In this document: one piece after another, positions 1 through 7,022 of the stretch
How the letters are laid out: each line of letters starts with the position of its first letter
How positions within the stretch are numbered: position 1 is the stretch's first letter
Virus record (IMG/VR): IMGVR_UViG_3300009550_000046
Location: 1-29,297 of that record
Length of the DNA: 29,297 nucleotides
Direction: 5' to 3' (one strand)
Source: a virus
Notes under the pieces: generated by a model
Told to the model about the DNA's origin: nothing
The model's input: only the letters and a program-made list of their open reading frames with translations
The model's database searches: none
Program-made: the position numbers and the translations under genes

Positions 1-6
1 TCCCAT
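1..6 (-). CDS. Start of a truncated gene (first two codons only)
   Basis: On the minus strand an ATG at 6-4 is preceded by AGAAAGGAAAG, the same purine-rich ribosome binding site used by most genes in this block. It lies just downstream of the polymerase stop codon at 19-21. Only Met-Gly can be read before the window ends, so no product can be proposed. Position suggests it belongs to the same leftward replication transcript as the polymerase. Confidence 0.5.
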
Positions 7-18
7 GTTCTTTCCTTT

Positions 19-1833
19 CTAATGAACATCTGCGTAACAATTACCGATGATACCATCACCATCCATACATGTTACATTGAATTGTTTAGGTGCTTCCCTA
101 AAGGCTTCTACACATATTTCCTTTACTCTTTCTGCATCACTCTTCTTAGCTACCCATGCCATTTCATCGTGATAGAATATAACTGGATAGGCATCTAGCT
201 TTTCTTGGCTTATTATTTTCATGGCATAGCTTATAGCTGCTTTACAAGTTATTGCTTCTGCTGATTGTAGTAAATAGTTTAGTGATTGATGAGCACTATT
301 AACATAAACCCTACGACCATCAAGAGCTGGAATGAAGGCTGATCCATACCCATTAGAGGTCTTATTGAATATGGTGTCAAGTTTTGCCTTAACTTTAGCC
401 AATCCTGGAATCGCTGATTGATACTTTGCTTTACTTGCATTACCAGCTTTATCATCAGGTTTACCTGTAAGGATCGTACCAAGCTTCTTACCACCTCCAC
501 CAAAGAGATAGGCATATAGCCACCTCTTAGCATCACCACGACTGCTTCCAAGAATAGAAGCATTATAACTATGTATATCTCCATTCGTAACCTCCTTAGT
601 GAAATCGTCATCACCAATATAATGACATAAAGCTCTCATCTGATTACCAGCTGAGTCAGCTCCTACTATCTTATAGCCTTCCTCACATATAAACAAGGAA
701 CGCATCTCTTTACCCCATGCTGCTTCAACACTAGGTAGATTAGCAATCACTTCATGTCTAGCTCTGAATGTAGGTGTACCTATAGTCCACATCTTACCAT
801 GAAGTCTTTTATCTTTAAGTGCTTCTATCCAACCTTCTAGTATTGATTTTCTAGATCTAGTAGTATAGTATCTATCAATGTCTTTACCTACATCACCTAA
901 TAATTCAAGGCTAGTTGTAGTAAGCTTTGGACTTGTCTTATGGAATTCATAACCTACTTTCTTGTAGTTCCAGTCATCAGGCTTCCAGCCAATAGTATAT
1001 AGATATTCTTTTACTTCTTCCATATTCTTTAGCGTAACCTGTGTCTTATAACTACGTTGAAACTCTTGATCAGGATTCCATGTATCTTCACTAGGCTCTT
1101 CACCAAGATATTCTGTAAGTAATCGTTTAGTTACAGCAGTGAAAGCTCCTTTCTTAGTATACTTAGCTTTCTTAGGTGCTTTATCTACCATAATAGTCAT
1201 TTCAGGTAACTTAGGGTGTATTCTATTTTCAATAGCATTAAGCTCATCTGCCATAGTCTCATGCAGCTTATGGGCTGCATCACAATCAAATAGCCAACCT
1301 CTAGTTCTTACCTTAGCTTCAAAGATAGCTGTATCATGCTCATGTCTAAGACCTAAAGCTAACATAGGCTTAGTATTTACTTGTTGCTGATACTCTATCT
1401 GTAGTGCTTTCCATACTGCAACGTTAAGCTTAACATCTCTTATACAGTAATCTAACATTTCTTCACTGTATTTATCCCAATCATCAAACTCAAACTTAGG
1501 ATAGTTGAGGTGTTGACCCCAACCTCCTAGTCCGTGTTTATGTTTTCGTTTCCAGTTAAGAACTTGACTCATTACCCATGTATCATATAGCTTTACATCA
1601 AATAAATCAACACCAAGTATTTTCTTAATCATTGGTATATCATATCCAATTATATTATGACCGATAAGAGCTTCAGCACTTTGTAATAACCTAATACCTT
1701 CAGCAATAGACATACGACTATCATCGTTATCTGAATACTTATATATAGTACTAGTTATTGGGTCAATAGCTACTAAGCACCATATCTTAGTAGCATCAAG
1801 ACCATCAGTTTCTATATCGAAAACTAATTTCAT
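19..1833 (-). CDS. Family A DNA polymerase with 3'-5' exonuclease domain (T7 gp5-like)
   Basis: Replicative phage DNA polymerase, 604 residues; T7 gp5 has 704. The exonuclease domain is N-terminal: DIETDGL (Asp6, Glu8) is Exo I, HNIIGYD (about residue 59-65) is Exo II and YCIRD (about 129-133) is Exo III. The polymerase domain has motif A with GADSAG (Asp393), motif B as RGDAKRWLYAYLFGGG (Lys436, Tyr440) and motif C as HDE (555-557). All catalytic acids seen are intact, so it should be active and proofreading. An upstream GTG/ATG reading would add five residues, but I chose the ATG at 1833 because GGAAAGGA sits 5 bases before it. It begins one base after the preceding gene stops. It probably works with the two SSB-like proteins encoded upstream. 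The processivity factor is not evident here. Confidence 0.96.
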   Translation of the reverse strand: MKLVFDIETDGLDATKIWCLVAIDPITSTIYKYSDNDDSRMSIAEGIRLLQSAEALIGHNIIGYDIPMIKKILGVDLFDVKLYDTWVMSQVLNWKRKHKHGLGGWGQHLNYPKFEFDDWDKYSEEMLDYCIRDVKLNVAVWKALQIEYQQQVNTKPMLALGLRHEHDTAIFEAKVRTRGWLFDCDAAHKLHETMADELNAIENRIHPKLPEMTIMVDKAPKKAKYTKKGAFTAVTKRLLTEYLGEEPSEDTWNPDQEFQRSYKTQVTLKNMEEVKEYLYTIGWKPDDWNYKKVGYEFHKTSPKLTTTSLELLGDVGKDIDRYYTTRSRKSILEGWIEALKDKRLHGKMWTIGTPTFRARHEVIANLPSVEAAWGKEMRSLFICEEGYKIVGADSAGNQMRALCHYIGDDDFTKEVTNGDIHSYNASILGSSRGDAKRWLYAYLFGGGGKKLGTILTGKPDDKAGNASKAKYQSAIPGLAKVKAKLDTIFNKTSNGYGSAFIPALDGRRVYVNSAHQSLNYLLQSAEAITCKAAISYAMKIISQEKLDAYPVIFYHDEMAWVAKKSDAERVKEICVEAFREAPKQFNVTCMDGDGIIGNCYADVH

Positions 1834-1834
1834 T

Positions 1835-2041
1835 TTAATCCTTTCCATTACAGCACACTGGGCATATATTAGGTATGTCCTCCTTATAATCTAATAGCCC
1901 AGTGGTGTAATTCTTTTTACATTTAATACAAGTAAAAGTTTTAATAGGCGTTCCTAAAAAACTTATACCGATCCCCTTAAGGGTGTTTTTAATCTCCTCA
2001 GATTTTCTTTTATTTATCAAAGACTTAATGTACTTTAACAT
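1835..2041 (-). CDS. Small zinc-ribbon-like protein (68 aa)
   Basis: Small protein with a basic N-terminus and a C-terminal pair of CxxC knuckles: CIKC, then about 18 residues later CPVC. This is the pattern of a zinc ribbon, so metal binding and possibly nucleic-acid binding are likely; the function is not known. A GTG at 2053 would lengthen it by four residues. The ATG at 2041 is preferred because it overlaps the stop of the DUF932-like gene (ATGTTAA) and has GGAAAGAG just upstream. Translation is probably coupled to that gene, and the stop lies one base before the polymerase ATG. Confidence 0.75.
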   Translation of the reverse strand: MLKYIKSLINKRKSEEIKNTLKGIGISFLGTPIKTFTCIKCKKNYTTGLLDYKEDIPNICPVCCNGKD

Positions 2042-2880
2042 AACTCTTTCCACTGAGCAGAGCCAAGCATCTTTTGTAGTGATGACTCTCTTCTTACCTC
2101 AGCTCGATGTTCATTTTCTTTAACATCAGTATGAGTAGCCCAGTTAGTCGCTGCATTATACACAGCCCATTTATTATTACCAAGTATATTTCTTTCAGCA
2201 TGATAGTTAGTCATAAGCTTTTCTAGTTGAGTTATATTGTAAGGTCTCTTTACATTAGTCTTATTAAGAACTTTAGCAAGGCTACCTTTAAATAACTCTT
2301 CTACATTATCTATATTAACAGCAGTCTTTCTCCATGCATCCCACTTTTCTCTATCAGTAAAGAATACTTCAAGTGCTCTTTTAATTTGATCTGCACTATG
2401 CTCTATATTAAAGCCTCTAGTATGCTTATTCCTTTCAAAGGTTACTGGCTCATCTGAAGTACAGCCATTCAAACAAAATAGTCTCTCACCTTTAGCTGAA
2501 ATCATTATAGACCATGAGCCATCATATGAGTTCATATAGTCTACTCTAAATCTTATTATATCGTTTACTTCAGGATCACTCTGAACTAAGTCATTGAAAA
2601 CAAAAGAGCCTTTCATTTTAGCTCCATTCTCATACATCAAAACTGTATGGTCATAATCTTTAGATATATTAGCTAGTGAAACGCTATCTATTATTCTATC
2701 AACTACATCTTCATGCTTAATAAGGTTATACTTTCCACTATGTACACCTAATACCTGATTAGTATCAGTTCTTACAACTGCTCTTGCCATGTCTTTAGGT
2801 ATATCAATTCCTGATATAGCTCTTAAATCTATTTGCTTTACAGGGAATCTATAATCTTCAATCGTATTCATATAAGTCAT
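2035..2880 (-). CDS. DUF932-like phage/plasmid protein (281 aa)
   Basis: Length and sequence pattern fit the DUF932 / phage-plasmid TIGR03299-like family: an N-terminal segment with AVVRTDTNQVLGVHSGKY, a central region with SIMISAKGERLFCLNGC, and HTRGFNIEHS further on. Members occur widely in phages and plasmids near replication or recombination genes; their biochemical role is unsettled. The start at 2880 follows AAAGGAAATAAA and lies one base past the upstream stop; an upstream in-frame start at 2949 would run deep into the previous gene. It sits two genes from the DNA polymerase, so a role in DNA metabolism is an inference. Family assignment is from memory of conserved segments, not a search. 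Confidence 0.7.
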   Translation of the reverse strand: MTYMNTIEDYRFPVKQIDLRAISGIDIPKDMARAVVRTDTNQVLGVHSGKYNLIKHEDVVDRIIDSVSLANISKDYDHTVLMYENGAKMKGSFVFNDLVQSDPEVNDIIRFRVDYMNSYDGSWSIMISAKGERLFCLNGCTSDEPVTFERNKHTRGFNIEHSADQIKRALEVFFTDREKWDAWRKTAVNIDNVEELFKGSLAKVLNKTNVKRPYNITQLEKLMTNYHAERNILGNNKWAVYNAATNWATHTDVKENEHRAEVRRESSLQKMLGSAQWKELC

Positions 2881-2881
2881 T

Positions 2882-3142
2882 TTATTTCCTTTCTTTATTT
2901 TCATCTTCGAATTCATCACCACCAAATTCATAATCACAGTTATCGCCATACTCTACACCATTATAGACAACAGCTACTGTGTTACCCATACTAGTTTCAG
3001 TACTCATTAACTCATCTTCTTCTAGTATTCCTACATTAGACCATGCTTCAAACACTTCGTCTTGAGTTAGTTTAACTTTAGATCGTACAGTCCATTGTCT
3101 TGTATCGCTAGACCATTCATCTACAGTGTATTTATATGACAT
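2882..3142 (-). CDS. Hypothetical acidic protein (86 aa)
   Basis: Unrecognised. The N-terminal half reads as a small mixed fold (SYKYTVDEWSSDTRQWTVRS), and the last 15 or so residues are strongly acidic (YEFGGDEFEDENKE). There are no membrane segments or metal motifs beyond a single Cys. A strong ribosome binding site, GGAGGAAGGCG, precedes the ATG and lies inside the end of the 59-residue gene upstream, with which it overlaps by 11 bases. This implies translational coupling in the leftward operon. Confidence 0.8.
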   Translation of the reverse strand: MSYKYTVDEWSSDTRQWTVRSKVKLTQDEVFEAWSNVGILEEDELMSTETSMGNTVAVVYNGVEYGDNCDYEFGGDEFEDENKERK

Positions 3143-3311
3143 CGCCTTCCTCCATATTATCTATTGCTTCTTGTTCGTTGACTTCTTCTTGTATACAGTC
3201 TAAATAATGATCTACATTCTTAAAGTAAGGTAGCTGACCATAGTTATCTAGATCTTCTTTGCTACCATCATTCCAATGTATTATTATATCGTAGCCAGTT
3301 ATTTCTTTCAT
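3132..3311 (-). CDS. Hypothetical protein (59 aa)
   Basis: Short gene filling what would otherwise be a hole in a gapless operon. It begins MKEITGYDIIIHWNDGSKED and ends with an acidic helix-like tail. Its ATG overlaps the TGA of the preceding gene (ATGA at 3311-3308) and its end overlaps the next gene by 11 bases, the classic arrangement for coupled translation. The Asp/Glu/Tyr/Trp-rich composition matches its neighbours. The function is not recognised. Existence is well supported by context, although it is under 60 codons. Confidence 0.8.
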   Translation of the reverse strand: MKEITGYDIIIHWNDGSKEDLDNYGQLPYFKNVDHYLDCIQEEVNEQEAIDNMEEGDVI

Positions 3312-3511
3312 AATTGTATCTCGCTTTCTTGCTTATTACATTTATATTTTAAAGCATAATAGCTTGGCATATATTCTGGTAACTCTGAAGCTATTTCATA
3401 TGCTCTTTTAACACATTCTTTCTTAGTCTTATATGGACCTTCAAGATCTTCTAATGTATGGCATATTTCTGTGCTACCCATTAAGCACACTAACACAAAT
3501 GCTTCAAACAT
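3308..3511 (-). CDS. Hypothetical protein with hydrophobic N-terminus (67 aa)
   Basis: Unrecognised small protein starting MFEAFVLVCLMGS, a short hydrophobic stretch followed by a soluble region with three more Cys residues. The N-terminus could be a weak membrane anchor or simply a core strand; it lacks the positive charge of a normal signal peptide. The ATG at 3511 is chosen over one at 3523 because GGAG lies 6 bases before it, inside the last codons of the upstream gene. The stop overlaps the next start as ATGA. Confidence 0.75.
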   Translation of the reverse strand: MFEAFVLVCLMGSTEICHTLEDLEGPYKTKKECVKRAYEIASELPEYMPSYYALKYKCNKQESEIQL

Positions 3512-3512
3512 T

Positions 3513-3938
3513 CTATTCTCCATAGTAGTATGTTACAGCATCACAAGCACATGATAATGATTTATGAACTTCTGTAGCATAAAAGTTTAAGAATGGATGC
3601 TGCGTATCTCCAGGATCTATCCATACTATTATTATTTTATTTTTGGTATGAGCATGAGCTATTTCTGCCATGCTACCCCATCGTTTTCCAGGCTGACTCT
3701 CTCGCATATCACATAGTAATACTGTACTATTAGATATATCTTGCAAATCCATCTTTACTACTCGATTAACATTATTAGTGTTAGTAAAGTTAAGATGTTG
3801 TTTCCATCTTCTAGTTGGATCTAATGTAAGAATGCCTTGATCACCTAGTATCTCTGTAGCTTGACGTCTCCAGCTAGTCATATCATCTAACTCATAGCCT
3901 TCCATACCACCACATAGATATACATAGTTCTTTTTCAT
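3513..3938 (-). CDS. Nucleoside 2-deoxyribosyltransferase-like protein (141 aa)
   Basis: Resembles the nucleoside 2-deoxyribosyltransferase superfamily, which moves deoxyribose between bases or hydrolyses nucleotides. Visible hallmarks are the N-terminal strand and glycine loop YLCGGMEG (residues 7-14), the Asp-rich segment KMDLQDISNSTVLLCDM (62-78), and WGSMAEIAHA (87-96), where Glu92 matches the usual catalytic glutamate. The length is normal for the family. In phages such enzymes serve nucleotide salvage or modified-base pathways; no other modification genes are seen nearby, so salvage is the simpler reading. It starts after a GAAAAAG-type site and ends one base before the next ATG at 3511. 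Confidence 0.75.
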   Translation of the reverse strand: MKKNYVYLCGGMEGYELDDMTSWRRQATEILGDQGILTLDPTRRWKQHLNFTNTNNVNRVVKMDLQDISNSTVLLCDMRESQPGKRWGSMAEIAHAHTKNKIIIVWIDPGDTQHPFLNFYATEVHKSLSCACDAVTYYYGE

Positions 3939-3939
3939 A

Positions 3940-4143
3940 TTAATGCTCCCATCTCTTTACACCAGACAATTCAACTTCAAAGTTTTTATATCGTTTATTA
4001 TTTCTTATTTGATCTTCAGCTGCACATGCCAGATTATAAACATCTATATAAATTCTTTTACCATATTCTTCTGGGTATTCTTCAAAGAATACGTAATCCC
4101 ATGCGTTTAATTCGCCATTCTTTATATATCTTTTCTTAGACAT
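3940..4143 (-). CDS. Hypothetical protein (67 aa)
   Basis: Unrecognised. Soluble, rich in Tyr, Lys and Glu, with a predicted helical middle (YIDVYNLACAAEDQIRNN). A clear site, GGAAAGGAATAACA, precedes the ATG at 4143, and the stop lies one base before the next start. It belongs to the gapless leftward operon of small genes between the phage-type promoter and the polymerase. Confidence 0.8.
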   Translation of the reverse strand: MSKKRYIKNGELNAWDYVFFEEYPEEYGKRIYIDVYNLACAAEDQIRNNKRYKNFEVELSGVKRWEH

Positions 4144-4145
4144 TG

Positions 4146-4343
4146 TTATTCCTTTCCAGTTCTTTTAAACTCTTGCATTATTAACCAGTCTTTTATTCCT
4201 CTTTCTAACTGTAATAAATAAAAATAATACACATGTTGATTAGGCTCTATATTATCTAGATGACATTGCTTAGCCACCTTTTCTTGAGCTAAATTAATTT
4301 CATTTATCGTTGGTTGGAGGAGTAGTTTTAGATCGAACATCAT
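4146..4343 (-). CDS. Hypothetical protein (65 aa)
   Basis: Unrecognised, mostly helical (NEINLAQEKVAKQCHLDN, then YYFYLLQLERGIKDWLIMQE). It overlaps the preceding 108-residue gene by 44 bases, longer than usual here. Two consecutive ATG codons open it, with AGGA about 8 bases upstream; no later in-frame start with a better site was seen. The end is two bases from the next gene. The overlap lowers confidence in the exact start, not in the gene. Confidence 0.7.
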   Translation of the reverse strand: MMFDLKLLLQPTINEINLAQEKVAKQCHLDNIEPNQHVYYFYLLQLERGIKDWLIMQEFKRTGKE

Positions 4344-4626
4344 TCATATATTCCTTTAAATCTTTTAATAATCGGTTATCAATCATGGCAAAGCCATTCT
4401 CATCTACAGCAAATCGTTCTATCTCCATGTTAGAAAAACACATATCGCAAAATGCCATGAAGCACATGTGATATGTATATTGGTCTAACTTAAGTTTAAA
4501 GCCACCCAATTTCATCCATAAAGAAACTATTGCATGCTCTAATAATGTTTGAGGGTCAGTATCCATTTGAATACTGCCCTCTATTTCTTTTTTCTTTCCA
4601 CTAGGGAACTCTATAATATCAGCCAT
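4300..4626 (-). CDS. Hypothetical protein (108 aa)
   Basis: Unrecognised soluble protein beginning MADIIEFPSGKKKE, an opening seen in many small phage proteins. A central segment is rich in Met, Cys and Phe (YHMCFMAFCDMCFSNME) and could be a hydrophobic core or metal site. The ATG overlaps the TAA of the upstream SSB-like gene by one base (TAATG), implying coupled translation. The location beside an SSB gene suggests, but does not show, a replication role. Confidence 0.8.
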   Translation of the reverse strand: MADIIEFPSGKKKEIEGSIQMDTDPQTLLEHAIVSLWMKLGGFKLKLDQYTYHMCFMAFCDMCFSNMEIERFAVDENGFAMIDNRLLKDLKEYMNDVRSKTTPPTNDK

Positions 4627-5096
4627 TAGAAGTCTGTACCAGTTTTAGGTGCATCTTCTAAGACTTCAAAGTCGATACTAGAGTCTGGCTCATACTTAAT
4701 AAGCTCTATAATTTGTACTCCTTTAAGCATTGATCCAGTACCTTTCTTTCCAGCTACATTATAAGGGTATTGATAAAGCTTTATATTAGCTTTACTACCA
4801 TTACCTATATTAGCACCTGAAATAGGTGTTCTAGATGAATCTACTATTTGAGGTGGATCATTTTCCTCGTTGTTTCTATTAAGAAGCTTTCTTTTAAGGC
4901 TTACCTTCCAGTAATCTTCTTTCTTAGCAACATTGAGTTCATATTCTTTTTCCCACTCTTTAGCTACTGATTCATCGGAAGTGCGTATTTGCACCTCCCA
5001 TCTCTGCTCATTATTAAAGGGTGCTACTGGTTTGTCTAACCTAGCATACCATAACTCAGCATCTCTAATAATCACAGTTCTATCTTCATTTATCAT
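4626..5096 (-). CDS. Single-stranded-DNA-binding protein, gp2.5/DUF2815-like (156 aa), copy A
   Basis: Likely SSB of the OB-fold type found in podoviruses. It opens with TVIIRDAELWYARLDKP, has the diagnostic core NIGNGSKANIKLYQYPY about two thirds along and LKGVQIIELIKYEP after it, and ends with an acidic tail finishing in Asp-Phe. A C-terminal acidic tail ending in an aromatic residue is what T7 gp2.5 uses to contact the polymerase and helicase. It is clearly related to the gene at 8150-8629 (shared IGNGS.A.I...Y and LKGV segments and the same DF end). It would coat single-stranded DNA at the fork. It overlaps DUF3310 upstream by 11 bases and the next gene by one. Confidence 0.8.
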   Translation of the reverse strand: MINEDRTVIIRDAELWYARLDKPVAPFNNEQRWEVQIRTSDESVAKEWEKEYELNVAKKEDYWKVSLKRKLLNRNNEENDPPQIVDSSRTPISGANIGNGSKANIKLYQYPYNVAGKKGTGSMLKGVQIIELIKYEPDSSIDFEVLEDAPKTGTDF

Positions 5097-5349
5097 AGTT
5101 TAATACCTCCTCTGGGTCTGCGTTCATGTTGATTAAATAGTTAAGATACCAACGTACTTTCTTAAGCTCTTGTACCTTAGCATCTTTCTTGCCATACCTC
5201 ATAAGATACTTATATATTTGACCCATCAAGTGTGCCTCAGCACCTTTAAGATCACCTAACATGAATATCATCATGTCCATATACTCATATCCAGGAAGTA
5301 TATCTTTATAGTGAGCTGGACTGATCACTTTATCGTTCTTATCTTGCAT
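5086..5349 (-). CDS. DUF3310-like protein (87 aa)
   Basis: Matches the small DUF3310 pattern of phage proteins: SPAHYKDILPGYEYMDMM near the start, then a helix with GQIYKYLMRYGKKD and a C-terminal LKKVRWYLNYLI. The family is common in phages and is also reported as a domain in T7-type gp1.7 nucleotide kinases, so a link to nucleotide metabolism is plausible; no P-loop is present in this copy, so catalysis cannot be claimed. The ATG follows GAAAGGAATTTCT. It overlaps the SSB gene downstream by 11 bases. Confidence 0.8.
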   Translation of the reverse strand: MQDKNDKVISPAHYKDILPGYEYMDMMIFMLGDLKGAEAHLMGQIYKYLMRYGKKDAKVQELKKVRWYLNYLINMNADPEEVLNYDK

Positions 5350-5364
5350 AGAAATTCCTTTCAG

Positions 5365-5730
5365 TTATCTATAATAGTCCTCATCAGTAAAATCTACTAT
5401 TACACCTTGTTGATAGAGATCTAAATAAGTATCGTGTTGTATTGGGTGTAAACGATTTGATCGTACCCATACTTCACCACCATTAGCTTCATAGTAGCCT
5501 GATTCATTTTGTTCCATTGGTATTTCTTCTTCAGAATCACCATCATAATTAGGATACCATGTTGAAGCTATTGCTTCTAGCCTTTCACTAGCCATTCTGT
5601 CAGCTGTTTGGCTTTCAGACTGATCAAGTAAGTCAGGTTGATTAACAACTAATGCAAATATAATATTAGTGTTATAATCATAATCACCATTCCTTTCGTA
5701 TATGCTACCTATGTAGTAATGTTTAGCCAT
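5365..5730 (-). CDS. Hypothetical acidic protein (121 aa)
   Basis: Unrecognised. It starts MAKHYYIGSIYERNGDYDYN, has a strand-rich N-terminus, an acidic middle (DGDSEEEIPMEQNE) and ends DFTDEDYYR. There are no cysteines or membrane segments. It overlaps the upstream gene by 8 bases. Some phages carry short proteins with this kind of opening, but I cannot name a family. Confidence 0.8.
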   Translation of the reverse strand: MAKHYYIGSIYERNGDYDYNTNIIFALVVNQPDLLDQSESQTADRMASERLEAIASTWYPNYDGDSEEEIPMEQNESGYYEANGGEVWVRSNRLHPIQHDTYLDLYQQGVIVDFTDEDYYR

Positions 5731-6001
5731 AGTTTAAGTCCTCTTCATATTCTTGATCACATTTCCAGTCATCATAGCTATATTCTTCATTATTTAAATA
5801 GTATCTCTCTGGTCTTTTGAAATCAGAGTTATGTCCTTGATACATATTAGGTTCATAGCTATACCATGAACCATTTTCATTATGTTGTATATGAAGCTTA
5901 TCCCATTTGACATGCCAATCATATACTTTATTAAGGTTGATACCGAGTTCTTCTAAGTTCCAACCAGTACTAACCTCATATATTGCTTCTAAGGTGTTCA
6001 T
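5723..6001 (-). CDS. Hypothetical Trp/Tyr-rich protein (92 aa)
   Basis: Unrecognised, with an unusually aromatic composition (WHVKWDKLHIQHNENGSWYSYEP, split here by many Trp and Tyr) and an acidic end (CDQEYEEDLNYG). An in-frame ATG at 6034 would extend it, but the start at 6001 has GGAAAGGAAATGG immediately before it, and the extension would overlap the 59-residue gene much further. Part of the same coupled operon. Confidence 0.75.
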   Translation of the reverse strand: MNTLEAIYEVSTGWNLEELGINLNKVYDWHVKWDKLHIQHNENGSWYSYEPNMYQGHNSDFKRPERYYLNNEEYSYDDWKCDQEYEEDLNYG

Positions 6002-6155
6002 CCATTTCCTTTCCGATCTCTTCTTGTAGATCATATAGTTCGCCTATTAAGAATAAATATTTTTCTACATTAGATTTCTTTTCAATGTAGCTTATTAATA
6101 TAGCAATAGCATTGTTAAGAAACTGTAGTGTATAAAAGTTATATCCTTTCTTCAT
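5976..6155 (-). CDS. Hypothetical helical protein (59 aa)
   Basis: Small gene starting MKKGYNFYTLQFLNNAIAIL, almost entirely helical by composition and moderately hydrophobic in its first 24 residues, then charged (LYDLQEEIGKEMDEHLR). Its ATG overlaps the TGA of the upstream gene as ATGA (6155-6152) and its end overlaps the next gene by 26 bases, which also carries that gene's ribosome binding site. Function unknown. Without it the operon would have a 150-base hole. Confidence 0.75.
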   Translation of the reverse strand: MKKGYNFYTLQFLNNAIAILISYIEKKSNVEKYLFLIGELYDLQEEIGKEMDEHLRSNI

Positions 6156-6364
6156 GAGGCAATCCTTACTATTCTATCTCTATGCTTTGACCAGTTCTTA
6201 CACCACTTGCCATATTGAATGTATCTAGTAGTCATATTAGGACTATCTTTTACCCATAAGCCTACTATATTATTTAATGTATCATAAGTCCACTCAGCAC
6301 TCTTAGTGCTATATTTGTAGGTGTATCTTACTTCTTTTTGAATAGGTTTGATTTCTCTAGACAT
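6152..6364 (-). CDS. Hypothetical basic protein (70 aa)
   Basis: Unrecognised. Basic and aromatic, starting MSREIKPIQKEVRYTYKY and ending WSKHRDRIVRIAS, with a predicted beta-rich centre. The ATG at 6364 has the strongest type of ribosome binding site seen in the block, AAAGGAGTAAAATT; an upstream ATG at 6427 lacks one and would overlap the preceding gene by about 60 bases. The positive charge would allow nucleic-acid contact, but that is only a guess. Confidence 0.75.
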   Translation of the reverse strand: MSREIKPIQKEVRYTYKYSTKSAEWTYDTLNNIVGLWVKDSPNMTTRYIQYGKWCKNWSKHRDRIVRIAS

Positions 6365-6368
6365 AATT

Positions 6369-6593
6369 TTACTCCTTTGTATATCTAAAATAGTTATAAG
6401 TTTCATCGTGTACATGATGGATGACATAGATGTATTTACTGTCTTGCCAAGTATCGACTAAGCAAGAGTCATTTTCCATATAATCTATGACATCATCAGG
6501 TATCTCTTGAGGGTAATCGCCATGAGCATAATCACCATCGTAGTATTCTACGTAACCATGCCCATGACCCTCACCTAATAGTTTCCAAGTCAT
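6369..6593 (-). CDS. Hypothetical His/Asp/Tyr-rich protein (74 aa)
   Basis: Unrecognised small acidic protein starting MTWKLLGEGHGHGYVEYYDG, with an unusual content of His, Asp and Tyr (GHGHGY, HHVHDE). Metal binding through the His clusters is conceivable. Its ATG overlaps the stop of the upstream gene as ATGA, so translation is probably coupled despite a weak ribosome binding site. Confidence 0.75.
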   Translation of the reverse strand: MTWKLLGEGHGHGYVEYYDGDYAHGDYPQEIPDDVIDYMENDSCLVDTWQDSKYIYVIHHVHDETYNYFRYTKE

Positions 6594-6850
6594 AATACCA
6601 TCATGCCTTTTTGTTGAGTATTAACAACATGAACAGTACTATCTGTTTCTATCCACACTTTAGCACCACATGACAGTGGCTTATCAGGACTATAGACAAC
6701 TTGACTTGGTCCATGTATAGTTACTGTATGACCATAATGATTATGTTTATAAGTCTTTACAGTGAATACTGGATTATCAAGTTTCATCTTAGCATTGGCT
6801 CTTATCATGTGCTGATTGACATGTATCTTCTTCTTTAGTTTCTTTGGCAT
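6590..6850 (-). CDS. Conserved phage-type hypothetical protein (86 aa)
   Basis: Begins with a lysine-rich stretch (MPKKLKKKIHVNQHMIRAN) and continues as a compact beta-rich region with HNHYGHTVTIHGPSQVVY and a loop SPDKPLSCGAKVWIE. I recall similar short proteins in other phage genomes, but know no function for them. The ATG at 6850 is chosen over one at 6901 because AAAGGATATTC precedes it. The start lies 62 bases inside the upstream gene. Confidence 0.75.
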   Translation of the reverse strand: MPKKLKKKIHVNQHMIRANAKMKLDNPVFTVKTYKHNHYGHTVTIHGPSQVVYSPDKPLSCGAKVWIETDSTVHVVNTQQKGMMVL

Positions 6851-7010
6851 TTTGAATATCCTTTCTCTTGAATTCGAATACCTCTGTAAACACTTCGCCA
6901 TCGTACAAAGTGTTTACCCATGTGTAGCTATGAGGACAAGCTTTTAACCAGTCCTCAAATTCATCTGTGTGATTGTGATTAGGATATAGCATTATTAAAG
7001 CAAATCCCAT
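6789..7010 (-). CDS. Hypothetical protein (73 aa)
   Basis: Unrecognised. The first 45 residues look like a folded domain (MGFALIMLYPNHNHTDEFED, then SYTWVNTLYDGEVFTEVFEF); the remaining tail is charged and lies wholly inside the next gene, read in another frame. The ribosome binding site is weak (GCCAAGAA). It fills the space between the 158-residue gene and the 86-residue gene, which supports it being real. The 62-base overlap is the longest in the window. Confidence 0.6.
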   Translation of the reverse strand: MGFALIMLYPNHNHTDEFEDWLKACPHSYTWVNTLYDGEVFTEVFEFKRKDIQNAKETKEEDTCQSAHDKSQC

Positions 7011-7022
7011 TTCTTGGCTAAG

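Noticed and set aside
1139-1390. Plus-strand 83-codon frame with hydrophobic start
   Set aside because: Lies fully antisense to conserved DNA polymerase sequence.
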